Positions 1 through 9,987 of a stretch of DNA of 64,000 nucleotides are shown here, in pieces. The stretch's first letter is position 1; every line of letters begins with the position of its first letter. The notes under the pieces were generated by a model, which worked only from the letters and a program-made list of their open reading frames with translations, ran no database searches and had not been told where the DNA came from. Position numbers and translations under genes: made by a program. The stretch is from Caldimonas brevitalea (lineage in GTDB: Bacteria; Pseudomonadota; Gammaproteobacteria; Burkholderiales; Burkholderiaceae_C): NCBI RefSeq assembly GCF_001017435.1, contig NZ_CP011371.1, positions 2,604,001 through 2,668,000 on the forward strand. The letters are read 5' to 3'.

Positions 1-1158
1 CGCGAGGGCCCGGTGGCCCCGCACGAAGTGCATCGCGCCTTCAATCGACAGCCGCTGCGCTCGCGCGCGCTGATCGTCTCGGCCGGGCCGGTCGCCAACC
101 TGGTGCTCGCGGTGCTGCTCTACGCAGCGGCGGGATGGGTCGGCACCCAGGAGGCCAAGGCCTTGCTCGGCGCGCCGAGCCAAGGCAGCCTGGCCGAGCA
201 GGCCGGGCTTCGTTCGGGTGACTGGGTCAAGACCGTGACGGTGTCGGGTGGCAGCCCGGTCGACGTGCGCTCGATGAACGACCTGCGCTGGTACCTGATC
301 GACGCGACGGTCCACGGCCAGGATCTCGAACTCGACGTCACCGACGCGCGCGGCACACATGCGCGTTCGGTGCTGCTGCCGCTCGGCCGCATCGGCTCGC
401 GTGCGGTGGACGAGCGGCTGATGCAGCGCATCGGCATCGGCGCTCCCTACACCGAAGCCGTGATCGGTGAGGTGGTGCCGGGCAGCGCCGCCGAGCAGGC
501 CGGGTTGCGCACCGGCGACCGTGTGTTGCAGGTCGACGGTGTGCCGGTCGAAGATGGCTCCCGGGTGCGCGAGCGCATCCGTGCCGCCGTGCGCGACGGC
601 CAGCCGGTGCCGATGCAGTGGCGCATCGAAAGGGCCGGGCAGGCGCTCACCTTGCAGGTGACACCCAAGGTCGAGCAGGACCCGGCGGGGGGGCCGAGCT
701 TCGGGCGCATCGGCGCCGGCATCGGCCAGCAGATCGAGATGGTAGAGGTGTCCTACGGGCCGTTCGACGGTGTCGCGTATGGCTTGCGGCGCACCTGGGA
801 ACTGTCGGCGCTGACCCTCAAGATGCTGGGCAAGATGCTGATCGGTGACGCGTCGCTGAAGAACCTCAGCGGCCCCTTGTCGATCGCCGACTACGCCGGC
901 CAATCGGCACGTCTCGGCCTGGCTTACTACCTGGGCTTCCTCGCAGCGGTCAGCGTCAGTCTCGGTGTGTTGAACCTGCTGCCGCTGCCGGTCCTCGATG
1001 GAGGACACCTGATGTATTATCTTTTCGAAGGGGTGACAGGGCGGCCGATCTCTGACGCTTGGCTCGATCGGCTACAGCGCGCAGGCGTGGCCATCATGCT
1101 CTTGATGACCTCACTCGCCCTCTACAACGACGTGGCCCGGCTCCTGGGTCTGCACTGA
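1..1158 (+). CDS. rseP: RseP site-2 zinc metalloprotease, C-terminal part (5' end outside window)
   Basis: Inner-membrane site-2 protease; in the sigma-E pathway it cleaves the anti-sigma factor RseA within the membrane. The frame is open from the first base, so the start and the HExxH zinc site lie upstream of the window. Visible parts are a membrane segment (LVLAVLLYAAAGW), two PDZ-like domains (each with a G-L-R-x-G-D type core near nt 200-240 and nt 495-530), and the conserved LDGG motif near nt 995-1010 followed by a final membrane helix. The stop lies 4 nt before bamA, the usual proteobacterial order. Family assignment is firm; only the truncation is a limit. Confidence 0.95.
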   Translation, partial: REGPVAPHEVHRAFNRQPLRSRALIVSAGPVANLVLAVLLYAAAGWVGTQEAKALLGAPSQGSLAEQAGLRSGDWVKTVTVSGGSPVDVRSMNDLRWYLIDATVHGQDLELDVTDARGTHARSVLLPLGRIGSRAVDERLMQRIGIGAPYTEAVIGEVVPGSAAEQAGLRTGDRVLQVDGVPVEDGSRVRERIRAAVRDGQPVPMQWRIERAGQALTLQVTPKVEQDPAGGPSFGRIGAGIGQQIEMVEVSYGPFDGVAYGLRRTWELSALTLKMLGKMLIGDASLKNLSGPLSIADYAGQSARLGLAYYLGFLAAVSVSLGVLNLLPLPVLDGGHLMYYLFEGVTGRPISDAWLDRLQRAGVAIMLLMTSLALYNDVARLLGLH

Positions 1159-1162
1159 CCTC

Positions 1163-3502
1163 ATGCTGCTTTCCATACGCACGCGCGCTCGCCTGCTGTC
1201 CGCCTTTCAACAACCGGCCTTCTGCAAACCCACGCTCATTGCCGCTGCGGCGGTCGCGGCGTTGCACGCCAGCCCGGCCTGGGCCGTCCAGCCCTTCGCG
1301 CTGCGCGACATCCGTGTCGAAGGGCTGCAGCGCACCGAGCCCGGCACGGTGTTCGGCTCGCTGCCGTTTCGTGTCGGCGACACTTACAACGACGAGAAAG
1401 GCGCCGCCGCGCTGCGGTCCTTGTTCGGCACTGGCTTGTTCTCCGATGTCCGCATCGAGGTCGAAGGCGACGTCGTCGTGGTGGTGGTGCAGGAGCGCCC
1501 GATCGTCTCGGCGGTCGAGTTCGTCGGCACCAAGGAGTTCGACCAGGAGGCCCTGACCAAGGCCTTGCGCGAGGTCGGCATCGCCGAAGGGCGACCCTTC
1601 GACAAGGCACTGGTCGACCGCGCCGAGCAGGAACTCAAGCGGCAGTACCTCGCCAAGAGCCTGTACGGCGCCGAGGTCATCACGACCATCACGCCGCAAG
1701 AGCGCAACCGCGTCAACGTGACCTTCACCGTCACCGAAGGCGGCGTCGCGAAGATCAAGGACATCCGCATCGTCGGCAACAAGGCCTACTCGGAAGGCCA
1801 GCTGAAGGATTTGTTCTCGCTGACCACCGGCGGCTGGCTGACCTGGTACACCAAGTCCGATCGTTATTCCCGCGCCAAGCTCAATGCCGACCTGGAGCAG
1901 CTGCGGTCGTTCTACCTCAACCGCGGCTACCTCGAGTTCGCGGTCGAGTCGACCCAGGTGGCGATCTCGCCGGACAAGCAGGACATCACGATCACGATCA
2001 ACGTCCGCGAAGGCCAGCCTTACCTGGTCAGCGGCGTGAAGCTCGAGGGGCAGTACCTCGAGAAAGAAGAAGAGTTCAAGTCGCTGGTGACCATTGACCC
2101 CGGCAAGCCGTATCGGGCCGAAGACGTGGCCGAAACCGTGCGGCGCTTCACCGAGCGTTTCGGGGCGTTCGGCTATGCCTTTGCCCGGGTCGAGCCGCGC
2201 ACCGACATCGACCGCGCCAACGGCCGCGTCGCGGTGGTGCTGCAGGCCGAGCCGCAGCGTCGCGTCTACGTGCGGCGCATCAACGTGGCCGGCAACACCC
2301 GCACCCGCGACGAAGTCGTGCGCCGGGAGTTCCGCCAGTTCGAATCGTCCTGGTATGACGGCGAGAAGATCCGTCTGTCGCGCGACCGCGCCGACCGGCT
2401 GGGCTACTTCAACGAAGTCGCCATCGAGACCAACGAGGTCCCCGGCACCAACGACCAGGTCGATCTGACCCTCAACGTGGTCGAGAAGCCGACCGGCAAT
2501 TTGCTGCTGGGCGCCGGTTTCTCCAGCGCCGAGAAGCTGACGCTGACCGCGTCGATCAAGCAGGACAACATCTTCGGCTCGGGCAACTACCTGGGCGTCG
2601 AGTTCAACACCAGCAAGTACAACCGCACCTTCGTCGTCAGCACCGTCGATCCCTACTTCACGGTGGACGGTGTCTCGCGTGCGCTCGACTTCTACTACCG
2701 CACGACCCAGCCGCTGTCCAGCCAGGGCAGCGACTACAAGCTGGTGACGCCGGGCGCCTCGATCCGCTTCGGCGTGCCGTTCAGCGAGTACGACACGGTG
2801 TACTTCGGCATCGGCGCCGAGAGCACCGAGATTCGAGGCGACTCGAACGCGATGCCGATTTCTTACTCGCTCTACCGCGACGAGTTCGGTGCCAGAAGCG
2901 TGTCGCTCCCGTTCACGCTGGGCTGGACCCGGGACGATCGTGACAGTGCGCTGGTGCCCTCCCGGGGCCGTTACCAGCGGGTGAACGCAGAGCTGAGCCT
3001 GATCGGCGACGCGCGCTACCTGCGCAGCAACTACCAGTTCCAGCAATACATCCCGCTCTCGCGCAGCTTCACCTTCGCGTTCAACGCGGAAATCGGCTAC
3101 GGCAAGGGCTTGCAGGGACGTCCCTTCCCGGTGTTCAAGAACTTCTACAGCGGCGGCCTGGGCACGGTGCGCGGTTTCGAGCAAGGCTCGCTGGGCCCGG
3201 TGGACGCCACCGGCGCCTTCTCGGGCGGCGCCAAGCGCATCAACCTGAACACCGAGCTCTATGTGCCGTTCCCCGGCTCGGGCAGTGACCGGACGTTGCG
3301 CTTGTTCACCTACTTTGACGTCGGCAACGTGTTCGATGAACACGCCAAGGTGCGCGCCTCCGACCTGCGGGCCTCCGCCGGTATCGGCTTCAGCTGGGTC
3401 TCGCCGGTGGGTCCGCTCAAGCTCGCCTATGGCGTGCCGGTGCGCAAACAACCAGGCGATAGAATCGAACGACTGCAATTTCAGATTGGGACTGCGTTCT
3501 GA
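1163..3502 (+). CDS. bamA: Outer membrane protein assembly factor BamA
   Basis: Central Omp85-family component of the BAM complex, which inserts beta-barrel proteins into the outer membrane. The product is 779 aa, normal for BamA. It opens with a signal peptide ending near ASPAWA, then five POTRA domains (roughly residues 40-430), then a C-terminal barrel ending in phenylalanine (IGTAF), the typical outer-membrane C-terminal signature. Barrel motifs such as GGLGTVRGFEQGSLGP, the VRGF loop-6 motif, are visible. The stop overlaps the skp start (TGATG), indicating translational coupling with the periplasmic chaperone gene. Confidence 0.97.
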   Translation: MLLSIRTRARLLSAFQQPAFCKPTLIAAAAVAALHASPAWAVQPFALRDIRVEGLQRTEPGTVFGSLPFRVGDTYNDEKGAAALRSLFGTGLFSDVRIEVEGDVVVVVVQERPIVSAVEFVGTKEFDQEALTKALREVGIAEGRPFDKALVDRAEQELKRQYLAKSLYGAEVITTITPQERNRVNVTFTVTEGGVAKIKDIRIVGNKAYSEGQLKDLFSLTTGGWLTWYTKSDRYSRAKLNADLEQLRSFYLNRGYLEFAVESTQVAISPDKQDITITINVREGQPYLVSGVKLEGQYLEKEEEFKSLVTIDPGKPYRAEDVAETVRRFTERFGAFGYAFARVEPRTDIDRANGRVAVVLQAEPQRRVYVRRINVAGNTRTRDEVVRREFRQFESSWYDGEKIRLSRDRADRLGYFNEVAIETNEVPGTNDQVDLTLNVVEKPTGNLLLGAGFSSAEKLTLTASIKQDNIFGSGNYLGVEFNTSKYNRTFVVSTVDPYFTVDGVSRALDFYYRTTQPLSSQGSDYKLVTPGASIRFGVPFSEYDTVYFGIGAESTEIRGDSNAMPISYSLYRDEFGARSVSLPFTLGWTRDDRDSALVPSRGRYQRVNAELSLIGDARYLRSNYQFQQYIPLSRSFTFAFNAEIGYGKGLQGRPFPVFKNFYSGGLGTVRGFEQGSLGPVDATGAFSGGAKRINLNTELYVPFPGSGSDRTLRLFTYFDVGNVFDEHAKVRASDLRASAGIGFSWVSPVGPLKLAYGVPVRKQPGDRIERLQFQIGTAF

Positions 3503-4017
3503 TGAAGAAGAATTTTTGGGGTTCGATGCTGTCTGCGGGCCTGCTGCTGCTGGCCCTGCAGGGCGCGCAGGCGCAGGAGCTGAAGATCGGCTACGTCAAC
3601 AGCGATCGGGTGCTGCGCGACGCCACGCCTGCAAAGGCTGCCCAATCGCGCCTCGAGCAGGAATTCTCGCGGCGCGAGAAGGAGCTGGCCGACATGGCGG
3701 CCAAGCTCAAGGCCGCGTCCGACAAACTCGAGAAGGAAGGCCCGGCCCTGGCCGAGTCCGAGCGCGCACGGCGCCAGCGTGACCTGGTCGAGCAGGACCG
3801 CGACTTCCAGCGTCGCCGCCGCGAGTTTCAGGAAGACCTGAACCAACGCAAGAACGAAGAGCTGGCCGCAGTCGTCGAGCGGGCCAACCGCGTGATCAAA
3901 CAGATCTTCGAGCAGGAGAAGTACGACCTGATCCTGCAAGAGGCCGTGTTCGCCGGCCCGCGTGTCGACATCACCGACAAGGTGATCAAGGCTCTCAACG
4001 CCAACGGCGGCAAGTGA
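3502..4017 (+). CDS. skp: Periplasmic chaperone Skp/OmpH
   Basis: Trimeric periplasmic chaperone that holds unfolded outer-membrane proteins for BAM. The 171-aa product has a clear signal peptide (MKKNFW... to GAQAQ, about residues 1-25) followed by a charged, Lys/Glu/Arg-rich helical region with coiled-coil character (residues 50-125), as expected for the Skp tentacles. It overlaps bamA by one base and precedes lpxD by 10 nt, so the outer-membrane assembly and lipid A genes form one unit. The length matches the family (about 160-170 aa). Confidence 0.95.
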   Translation: MKKNFWGSMLSAGLLLLALQGAQAQELKIGYVNSDRVLRDATPAKAAQSRLEQEFSRREKELADMAAKLKAASDKLEKEGPALAESERARRQRDLVEQDRDFQRRRREFQEDLNQRKNEELAAVVERANRVIKQIFEQEKYDLILQEAVFAGPRVDITDKVIKALNANGGK

Positions 4018-4027
4018 TCGAGGCGCC

Positions 4028-5059
4028 GTGACCGATGTCTGTCTGGGCGACGTCACCGCGCAGCTCGGTGGCGAGCTGATCGGTCCCGCCGAACGCCGCA
4101 TCAACCGTATCGGGCCACTCGAGGGCGCGACGCCTTCGACGCTGAGCTTTCTGTCCAATCCGAAGTACCAGTCGCAGCTGGCCGAAACCCAGGCCGGCTG
4201 CGTGATCGTCGCGCCGGCCTTTCGCGAGGCCGCTGCCGCGCGCGGTGCGGCCATCGTCACCGACGACCCCTACCTCTACTTCGCGCGGCTGACCCAGTGG
4301 TGGGCGCGACGTGAACGGCCGGCGCCGCCGGCCGGCATCCATCCGAGCGCGGTGGTGGCGCCGACGGCCCGTATCGGCCGCGAGGTGCGCATCGAGGCCT
4401 TCGTCGTGGTCGAGGACGACGCGGTCATCGAAGACCACGCGGTGATCGGTTCGCACTGCGTCATCGGGCAGGGCGCCCGGGTGGGCCATTCGACCCGGCT
4501 GGCGCCACGCGTGTCGCTGCTGCACGGCTGCAGCATCGGCGCGCGCGGCATCGTGCATTCGGGCGTCGTGATCGGCGCCGACGGCTTCGGGTTTGCGCCT
4601 CATCAGGGGCAATGGGTCAAGATCGAGCAACTGGGCAAGGTCCGTATCGGTGACGACGTCGAGATCGGCGCCAACAGCTGCATCGACCGTGGCGCGCTGG
4701 ACGACACCGTGATCGAAGACGGCGTCAAGCTCGACAACCTGGTGCAGATCGCCCACAACGTGCACATCGGTGCTCACACCGCGATGGCCGGCTGCGTCGG
4801 CGTGGCGGGCAGCGCGCGTATCGGCGCGCATTGCACGGTGGGCGGTGGCGCGGGCATCCTCGGGCATCTGACGCTGGCCGACCATGTGCATGTGTCGTCG
4901 ATGTCGCTCGTGACGCGCTCCATCCTGCAGCCGGGCCTGTACAGCGGCGTGTTCCCCATCGACGACAATAAGTCCTGGGAAAAGAACGCGGCGACCTTGC
5001 GGCAGTTGCACACACTGCGGGAGCGCATCCGCGCGCTGGAAAAGAAATTGATGCCATGA
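4028..5059 (+). CDS. lpxD: UDP-3-O-(3-hydroxyacyl)glucosamine N-acyltransferase LpxD
   Basis: Third step of lipid A synthesis: transfers a 3-hydroxyacyl chain from ACP to the 2-amino group of UDP-3-O-acyl-glucosamine. The 343-aa product has the N-terminal uridine-binding domain (residues 1-100), then a left-handed beta-helix of hexapeptide repeats (roughly 105-300; for example IGREVR, IGANSC, IGAHTA). The conserved His of the [13 protein letters not shown] segment is the expected catalytic base. The 3' end overlaps fabZ by 4 nt (ATGA). Start ATG at 4028 follows skp closely. Confidence 0.96.
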   Translation: MTDVCLGDVTAQLGGELIGPAERRINRIGPLEGATPSTLSFLSNPKYQSQLAETQAGCVIVAPAFREAAAARGAAIVTDDPYLYFARLTQWWARRERPAPPAGIHPSAVVAPTARIGREVRIEAFVVVEDDAVIEDHAVIGSHCVIGQGARVGHSTRLAPRVSLLHGCSIGARGIVHSGVVIGADGFGFAPHQGQWVKIEQLGKVRIGDDVEIGANSCIDRGALDDTVIEDGVKLDNLVQIAHNVHIGAHTAMAGCVGVAGSARIGAHCTVGGGAGILGHLTLADHVHVSSMSLVTRSILQPGLYSGVFPIDDNKSWEKNAATLRQLHTLRERIRALEKKLMP

Positions 5060-5502
5060 GCATGGACATTCACACCATACTGAAAAAGCTCCCGCACCGT
5101 TACCCGATCCTGCTGGTCGACCGGGTGCTGGAGGTCGAGGACGGCAAGCGCATCAAGGCGCTGAAGAACGTCACCATCAACGAGCCCTTTTTCATGGGGC
5201 ACTTCCCCAATCGCCCGGTGATGCCGGGCGTGCTGATGCTCGAAGCGCTCGCCCAGGCCTCGGCGCTGCTCGCGTTCAGCGCCGACGGGCGCGACCTCGA
5301 CCCGCGCGCGGTCTATTACTTCGTCGGCATCGACGGTGCGCGTTTCAAGCGTCCCGTCGAGCCGGGTGATCAGCTGATCCTCGAAGTCGGGCTGGATCGC
5401 GCCCGCGGTGGCATCTACAAGTTCAACTGCAAGGCCAGTGTCGACGGCGAGCTGGCGGTGGAAGCCGACCTGATGTGCACCATGCGCATCGTCGAGGACT
5501 GA
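5056..5502 (+). CDS. fabZ: 3-hydroxyacyl-ACP dehydratase FabZ
   Basis: Dehydrates 3-hydroxyacyl-ACP to trans-2-enoyl-ACP in fatty-acid elongation, competing with LpxA/LpxD for the same substrate, which explains its place here. The product is 148 aa with the hot-dog fold signature: the [11 protein letters not shown] start, the catalytic His in [15 protein letters not shown], and the catalytic Glu in [10 protein letters not shown]. The start codon overlaps the lpxD stop by 4 nt (ATGA). Length is typical (about 145-155 aa). Confidence 0.97.
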   Translation: MSMDIHTILKKLPHRYPILLVDRVLEVEDGKRIKALKNVTINEPFFMGHFPNRPVMPGVLMLEALAQASALLAFSADGRDLDPRAVYYFVGIDGARFKRPVEPGDQLILEVGLDRARGGIYKFNCKASVDGELAVEADLMCTMRIVED

Positions 5503-5515
5503 ACGGGAGGCGGCG

Positions 5516-6304
5516 ATGGCGATCATTCATCCCACCGCAGTCGTCGACCCGAAGGCCGAGCTGGCGGCTTCGGTCACCGTTGGCGCCTATGCCGTCATCG
5601 GCCCCGACGTGCGCATCGACGAGGGCACCTCGGTGGCGCCCCACGTCGTGATCGAGGGCCACACCAGCATCGGCCGCGACAACCGCATCTTCCAGTTCTG
5701 CTCGGTCGGGGCGGTGCCGCAAGACAAGAAATACGCCGGCGAGCCGACCGAATTGCGCATCGGCGACCGCAACGTGTTCCGCGAGGGCTGCACGCTCAAC
5801 GTCGGCACGGTGCAAGACGGCGGTGTCACGAGCATCGGCGATGACAACTGGATCATGGCCTATGTGCATGTGGCGCACGACTGCCACCTCGGCAACCGCA
5901 TCACCATCGCCAACGGCACCCAGCTGGGGGGGCACGTGGTGGTGGGCGACTGGGTCACGCTGGGCGGCATGTCGGGCGTGCACCAGTTCGTCAAGATCGG
6001 CGCGCATGCGATGACGGCCGTCGGCAGCGTCGTGCTGCAAGACCTGCCGCCCTTCGTCATGGCCGACGGCGACAGCGCCGAAGCCAGCGGCATCAACGCC
6101 GAAGGTTTGCGCCGGCGCGGTTTTTCCGCTCAGCGCATCAGCGCGGTCAAGCAGATGTACCGGCTGCTGTACCGCCAGGGGCTGACCTTCGAAGACGCCA
6201 AGTCGCAGATCTCGGCGTTGACGGCCGAGTACCCCGAGGCCAGCGGCGACATCGAGATGATGTCCCGCTTCCTGGCCGAATCCACGCGCGGCATCGTCCG
6301 CTGA
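5516..6304 (+). CDS. lpxA: UDP-N-acetylglucosamine O-acyltransferase LpxA
   Basis: First committed step of lipid A synthesis: O-acylation of UDP-GlcNAc by 3-hydroxyacyl-ACP in the cytosol. The 262-aa product begins with [13 protein letters not shown] and shows hexapeptide repeats across residues 1-190, then the alpha-helical C-terminal domain (about 195-262). The catalytic His lies in [18 protein letters not shown] precedes the ATG. It sits between fabZ and lpxB in the conserved order. Confidence 0.97.
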   Translation: MAIIHPTAVVDPKAELAASVTVGAYAVIGPDVRIDEGTSVAPHVVIEGHTSIGRDNRIFQFCSVGAVPQDKKYAGEPTELRIGDRNVFREGCTLNVGTVQDGGVTSIGDDNWIMAYVHVAHDCHLGNRITIANGTQLGGHVVVGDWVTLGGMSGVHQFVKIGAHAMTAVGSVVLQDLPPFVMADGDSAEASGINAEGLRRRGFSAQRISAVKQMYRLLYRQGLTFEDAKSQISALTAEYPEASGDIEMMSRFLAESTRGIVR

Positions 6305-6321
6305 CCCCGTTCGTCCGCCCG

Positions 6322-7464
6322 ATGTTGCCCGCACCGCGGCTGGCCCTGGTGGCCGGTGAAGCCTCCGGCGATCTGCTGGCCGGCCTGATGATGGGCGGGC
6401 TGCGTGCGCGCTGGCCCGCGTTGCAGGCGCAGGGCATCGGCGGCCCCCGCATGGCCGAGCACGGTTTCGAGGCCTGGTGGCCGCACGAGAAGCTGGCGGT
6501 GCGAGGTTATGTCGAGGTGCTGCGGCACTACCGCGAAATCGCCGGCATCCGGCGCCAGCTGGGCGAGCGCTTGTTGGCCGAGCGGCCCGACGTCTTCATC
6601 GGCGTCGACGCGCCCGACTTCAACCTCGGCCTGGAAGAAAAGCTGCGGGCGGCCGGGATCAAGAGCGTTCATTTCGTCTGCCCGTCGATCTGGGCCTGGC
6701 GCGGCAAGCGCATCGAGAAAATCCGCCGGGCGGCCGACCACGTGCTGTGTTTGTTTCCGTTCGAGCCGGCGCTGCTGCAGAAGCACGGCATCGCCGCGAG
6801 CTACGTCGGCCACCCGCTGGCCGACGCGATCCCGCTCGAAGTGCCACGCGCGCAGGCCCGTGCCACCTTGCAACTGGCGCCTGACGACACCGTCGTGGCG
6901 CTGTTGCCCGGCAGCCGCCGCAGCGAGGTGCAGTACATCGCGCCCAGCCTGTATGCCGCAGCCGCCGAGCTGCAGCGGCGCCGACCCGGGCTGCGTTTCG
7001 TCTTGCCGGTGGTGCCGGGGCTGCGTACCATGGTCGACGCGGCCGCCGCCCCTTATGCAGGGCAGGTGGAGGTCACGCTGGTCGAAGGGCGCTCGCACGA
7101 GGTGCTGGCGGCGTGCGACGTGACGCTGATCGCAAGCGGCACCGCGACGTTGGAGGCCGCGCTGTTCAAGCGGCCGATGGTCATCACCTACAACATGCAC
7201 TGGTTGAGCTGGCAGATGATGAAGCGCATGGGCTATTTGCCGTGGGTGGGGCTGCCCAACATCCTGTGCGAGGACTTTGTCGTCCCCGAGTTGCTGCAGC
7301 ATCACGCGACGCCGGCGGCGCTGGCCGACGCCACGCTCGCCTGGCTGGACCAGCCGGCCCGCTGCCGCGCGGTCGAGCAACGTTTTCTCGAACTGCACCA
7401 CCGTTTGCGCTGCAACACCGCGCAGGCTGCCACCGATGCGATCGCGAAAATCCTCCAAGCCTGA
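6322..7464 (+). CDS. lpxB: Lipid-A-disaccharide synthase LpxB
   Basis: GT-B fold glycosyltransferase (family GT19) that condenses UDP-2,3-diacylglucosamine with lipid X to form the lipid A disaccharide; peripheral on the inner membrane. The 380-aa product starts with a [16 protein letters not shown] motif, contains the family segments [17 protein letters not shown] and [10 protein letters not shown], and the donor-site region [13 protein letters not shown]. The 3' end overlaps the likely rnhB start by 29 nt. Confidence 0.96.
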   Translation: MLPAPRLALVAGEASGDLLAGLMMGGLRARWPALQAQGIGGPRMAEHGFEAWWPHEKLAVRGYVEVLRHYREIAGIRRQLGERLLAERPDVFIGVDAPDFNLGLEEKLRAAGIKSVHFVCPSIWAWRGKRIEKIRRAADHVLCLFPFEPALLQKHGIAASYVGHPLADAIPLEVPRAQARATLQLAPDDTVVALLPGSRRSEVQYIAPSLYAAAAELQRRRPGLRFVLPVVPGLRTMVDAAAAPYAGQVEVTLVEGRSHEVLAACDVTLIASGTATLEAALFKRPMVITYNMHWLSWQMMKRMGYLPWVGLPNILCEDFVVPELLQHHATPAALADATLAWLDQPARCRAVEQRFLELHHRLRCNTAQAATDAIAKILQA

Positions 7465-8062
7465 ACAACTGCCCCTGACTTGGGAAGTGCAAGGCCTGAT
7501 GGCCGGCGTCGACGAGGCGGGCCGTGGGCCGCTGGCGGGCCCGGTCGTGGCCGCCGCGGTCATCCTCGACGACGCGCAGCCCATCCAGGGGCTGGCCGAC
7601 TCCAAGCAGCTCACCGAGCGCACCCGGGAGCGGCTGTTCGAAGAGATCCGCGCCAAGGCCTTGTGCTACGCGATCGCCGAGGCCAGCGTCGAGGAGATCG
7701 ACCGCCTCAACATCTTGCAGGCCACCATGCTGGCGATGCGCCGTGCGGTCGAAGGTCTGCGGCTGAAGCCGGCCAAGGTGCTGGTCGATGGCAACCGCCT
7801 GCCGGTGCTGAAGGTGGCGGCCGAGGCCATCGTGCAGGGCGACGCCAAGGTGCCGGCCATCTCGGCGGCGTCCATTTTGGCCAAGGTGCATCGCGACCGG
7901 CTGTGTTTGCAGCTGCACGAGCTGCATCCGCAGTACGGTTTTGATGAGCACAAGGGCTATTCGACACCCGACCATCTGGCCGCGCTGCAGGCCCACGGGG
8001 CCTGCCTTGCCCACCGCCGCAGCTTTGCCCCGGTGCGGGCGGTGCTGGACCCGCCGGCATGA
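7436..8062 (+). CDS. rnhB: Ribonuclease HII
   Basis: Cleaves RNA in RNA-DNA hybrids, including single ribonucleotides in DNA. The hallmark [15 protein letters not shown] near the N terminus carries the first Asp-Glu metal ligands; further conserved segments are DSKQL, VLVDGN and [14 protein letters not shown] take ATG at 7436, giving 208 aa with about 22 residues before the catalytic motif and a 29-nt overlap with lpxB; the internal ATG at 7500 is an alternative. The 3' end overlaps the next gene by 4 nt. Confidence 0.94.
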   Translation: MRSRKSSKPEQLPLTWEVQGLMAGVDEAGRGPLAGPVVAAAVILDDAQPIQGLADSKQLTERTRERLFEEIRAKALCYAIAEASVEEIDRLNILQATMLAMRRAVEGLRLKPAKVLVDGNRLPVLKVAAEAIVQGDAKVPAISAASILAKVHRDRLCLQLHELHPQYGFDEHKGYSTPDHLAALQAHGACLAHRRSFAPVRAVLDPPA

Positions 8063-8841
8063 CGATCCAGCCGCTGCAGATCACGTCGCGCGACAACCCG
8101 CTGCTGCTCAAACTGCGCAAGTTGGCGCAAGATCCGGCGGCTTACCGCAAGCTGGGCGAGATTTGGGTCGAGGGCGACCATTTGTGTGCCGCCTGTCTGA
8201 CGCGCAACGTGCCAGTGCGGCAGGGCGTGTTCTCGCAGTCGGCCTGGGAGCAGCCGGCCTTGCGGGCGCTGGCGCGGGGCGCACCGCGCGTGGCGGTGGT
8301 GCCGGATGCGCTGTTCAAGGCGTTCAGCGGGCTCGAGTCGCCGACCGGCTGCGGTTACTTGCTGCCGCTCGACGAAGGCGCCGCGGTGCTGCCGGGTGTG
8401 GCGACCGTGGTGCTCGACCGGCTGCAAGATGCCGGCAATGCAGGCTCGGTGCTGCGCAGCGCGGCCGCGCTCGGCGTGCGCCAGATCGTCGCGCTCAAGG
8501 GCACCGTCGCGCTGTGGTCGCCCAAGGTGCTGCGGGCCGGCATGGGGGCGCATTTCGGGCTGCACCTCGTCGAGCAGGCCACGCTCGCCGATCTCGACCG
8601 CCTGGGCGTGCCGCTGGTCGGCACCAGCTCGCACACGCCGGCAGAACTGCACCAGACGGCGCTGCCGTCACCCTGCGCCTGGGTGCTCGGGCACGAAGGG
8701 CAGGGGATCGAGGCGGAGTTGCTGGCGCGTTGCGCGCTGACGGTGCGGATTCCGCAGCCGGGGGGCGAGGAATCGCTCAATGTGGCGGCCGCCGCCGCGA
8801 TCTGCCTCTACGAATCCCTGCGCCAGCGCCCCGCGGCCTGA
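8059..8841 (+). CDS. TrmH/SpoU-family RNA 2'-O-methyltransferase
   Basis: SPOUT-class methyltransferase that would methylate a 2'-hydroxyl of rRNA or tRNA with SAM. The 260-aa product has an N-terminal substrate-binding segment ([15 protein letters not shown]) and the three SPOUT motifs: [19 protein letters not shown] (about residues 118-136), [15 protein letters not shown] (about 206-220) and [18 protein letters not shown] (about 232-249). These form the knotted SAM site. The precise target nucleotide cannot be read from sequence. It overlaps rnhB by 4 nt and ends the long envelope operon. Confidence 0.9.
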   Translation: MTIQPLQITSRDNPLLLKLRKLAQDPAAYRKLGEIWVEGDHLCAACLTRNVPVRQGVFSQSAWEQPALRALARGAPRVAVVPDALFKAFSGLESPTGCGYLLPLDEGAAVLPGVATVVLDRLQDAGNAGSVLRSAAALGVRQIVALKGTVALWSPKVLRAGMGAHFGLHLVEQATLADLDRLGVPLVGTSSHTPAELHQTALPSPCAWVLGHEGQGIEAELLARCALTVRIPQPGGEESLNVAAAAAICLYESLRQRPAA

Positions 8842-8880
8842 AGCTGCCGCCGTCGCCCCGTTGGGCGAGGCGGCCACACC

Positions 8881-9702
8881 TCAATAAATCAGCCGGTCCG
8901 GCCGGATGTCGCGCAGGATGGTGGTGGCGATCTCCTCGATCGACTTGTGCGTCGACGACAGCCACGAAATGCCCTCGCGACGCATCAGCGACTCGGCGGC
9001 GCTGACCTCGTAGCGGCAGTTCTCGAGGCTGGCGTATTTGCTACCGGGGCGGCGTTCGTTGCGGATCTCGGCCAGCCGGTCGGGCGCGATGGTCAGCCCG
9101 AAACATTTGCCCTTGTGCGGCACCAGCGACGACGGCATGCAGTCACGCTCGAAGTCTTCCGGAATCAGCGGGTAGTTCGCCGCCTTCACCCCGTGCTGCA
9201 TGGCCAGGTACAGCGAGGTGGGCGTCTTGCCGCTGCGGCTCACGCCGACCAGGATCACGTCGGCCTCTTCGAGGTTCTTGGCCGACTGCCCGTCGTCGTG
9301 GGCGAGCGAGAAATTGATGGCCTCGATGCGGTTGTGATACTCCTGGCTCTTCGCGATGTCGGAGAAGCGGCCCACCCGGTGGTTGGACTTCATTCCGAAC
9401 TCCGCTTCGAGCGGCTCGACGAAGGTCATGAACATGTCAAGCACCAGGCCCTTGCAGCCGCTTTTCACAATAGCGAGCACTTCCTCGTCGACCAGCGTCG
9501 TGAAGACGACCGGCTTGCGGCCCTCGGCTTCGGCCGTCCGGTTGATCTTGTCGACCGCCTGCTCGGCCTTCTCGACCGAGTCGATGAACGGCATGCGGAC
9601 GTGGCGCGGCTGGATCGCGAACTGCTTCAGGATCGAATTGCCGAAGGTTTCGGCCGTGATGCCGGTGCCGTCGGAGACGAAGAATACGGTGCGGGTCGTC
9701 AT
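8881..9702 (-). CDS. ppsR: PEP synthase regulatory protein (bifunctional kinase/pyrophosphorylase, DUF299)
   Basis: Controls PEP synthase by ADP-dependent phosphorylation and Pi-dependent dephosphorylation of a threonine next to the catalytic His. The 273-aa product begins TRTVFFVSDGTGITAETFG, the family N terminus, and carries the P-loop-like GVSRSGKTPTSLYLA (about residues 152-166). It is transcribed divergently from ppsA, its target, so physical linkage supports the call. Confidence 0.95.
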   Translation of the reverse strand: MTTRTVFFVSDGTGITAETFGNSILKQFAIQPRHVRMPFIDSVEKAEQAVDKINRTAEAEGRKPVVFTTLVDEEVLAIVKSGCKGLVLDMFMTFVEPLEAEFGMKSNHRVGRFSDIAKSQEYHNRIEAINFSLAHDDGQSAKNLEEADVILVGVSRSGKTPTSLYLAMQHGVKAANYPLIPEDFERDCMPSSLVPHKGKCFGLTIAPDRLAEIRNERRPGSKYASLENCRYEVSAAESLMRREGISWLSSTHKSIEEIATTILRDIRPDRLIY

Positions 9703-9987
9703 GAATCAGATTGTTTAGCTTTGTTCAGAACTGAATGTTAAAAGCCCCGGTAGAATTCCGAGAAATATCCCTCGTCATCCGTCCATGCGCACCCCACCAC
9801 ACCAACCAGAATCCACAAAGTGGATCGGCGTGTGCGCACCCGTCCCTGCCGCTGCCGCCTTCGGCGAGGCTGGCCGGACGGGCTCCGCCGTGCCGGCGGG
9901 GCTGGACGCCCCAGCGCGATACGCCGCCGATCGCGCGCCGCGGGCGGACACGGGAGCACCGGTTTCTCAACATCACGGAGCTTTCCC
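9703..9987. promoter_or_regulatory. Divergent ppsR/ppsA intergenic region
   Basis: These 285 nt separate the divergent starts of ppsR and ppsA and must hold both promoters. The ppsR-proximal 80 nt are AT-rich compared with the rest. I see no unambiguous -35/-10 pair, so no hexamers are called. A CACGGAG ribosome-binding site lies just before the ppsA ATG at 9988. In-frame extension of ppsA upstream to 9820 is open but has no homologous content. Confidence 0.45.

Noticed and set aside
1094..3478. Long open frame on the reverse strand across bamA
   Set aside because: It is antisense to an unmistakable BamA; its product is Gly/Val/Arg/Ala/Asp-rich with no domain, as expected in high-GC DNA.
9820..9987. 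Upstream extension of PpsA by 56 residues
   Set aside because: The added residues are Arg/Cys-rich and unlike PEP synthase; the ATG at 9988 has a ribosome-binding site and gives the family length.
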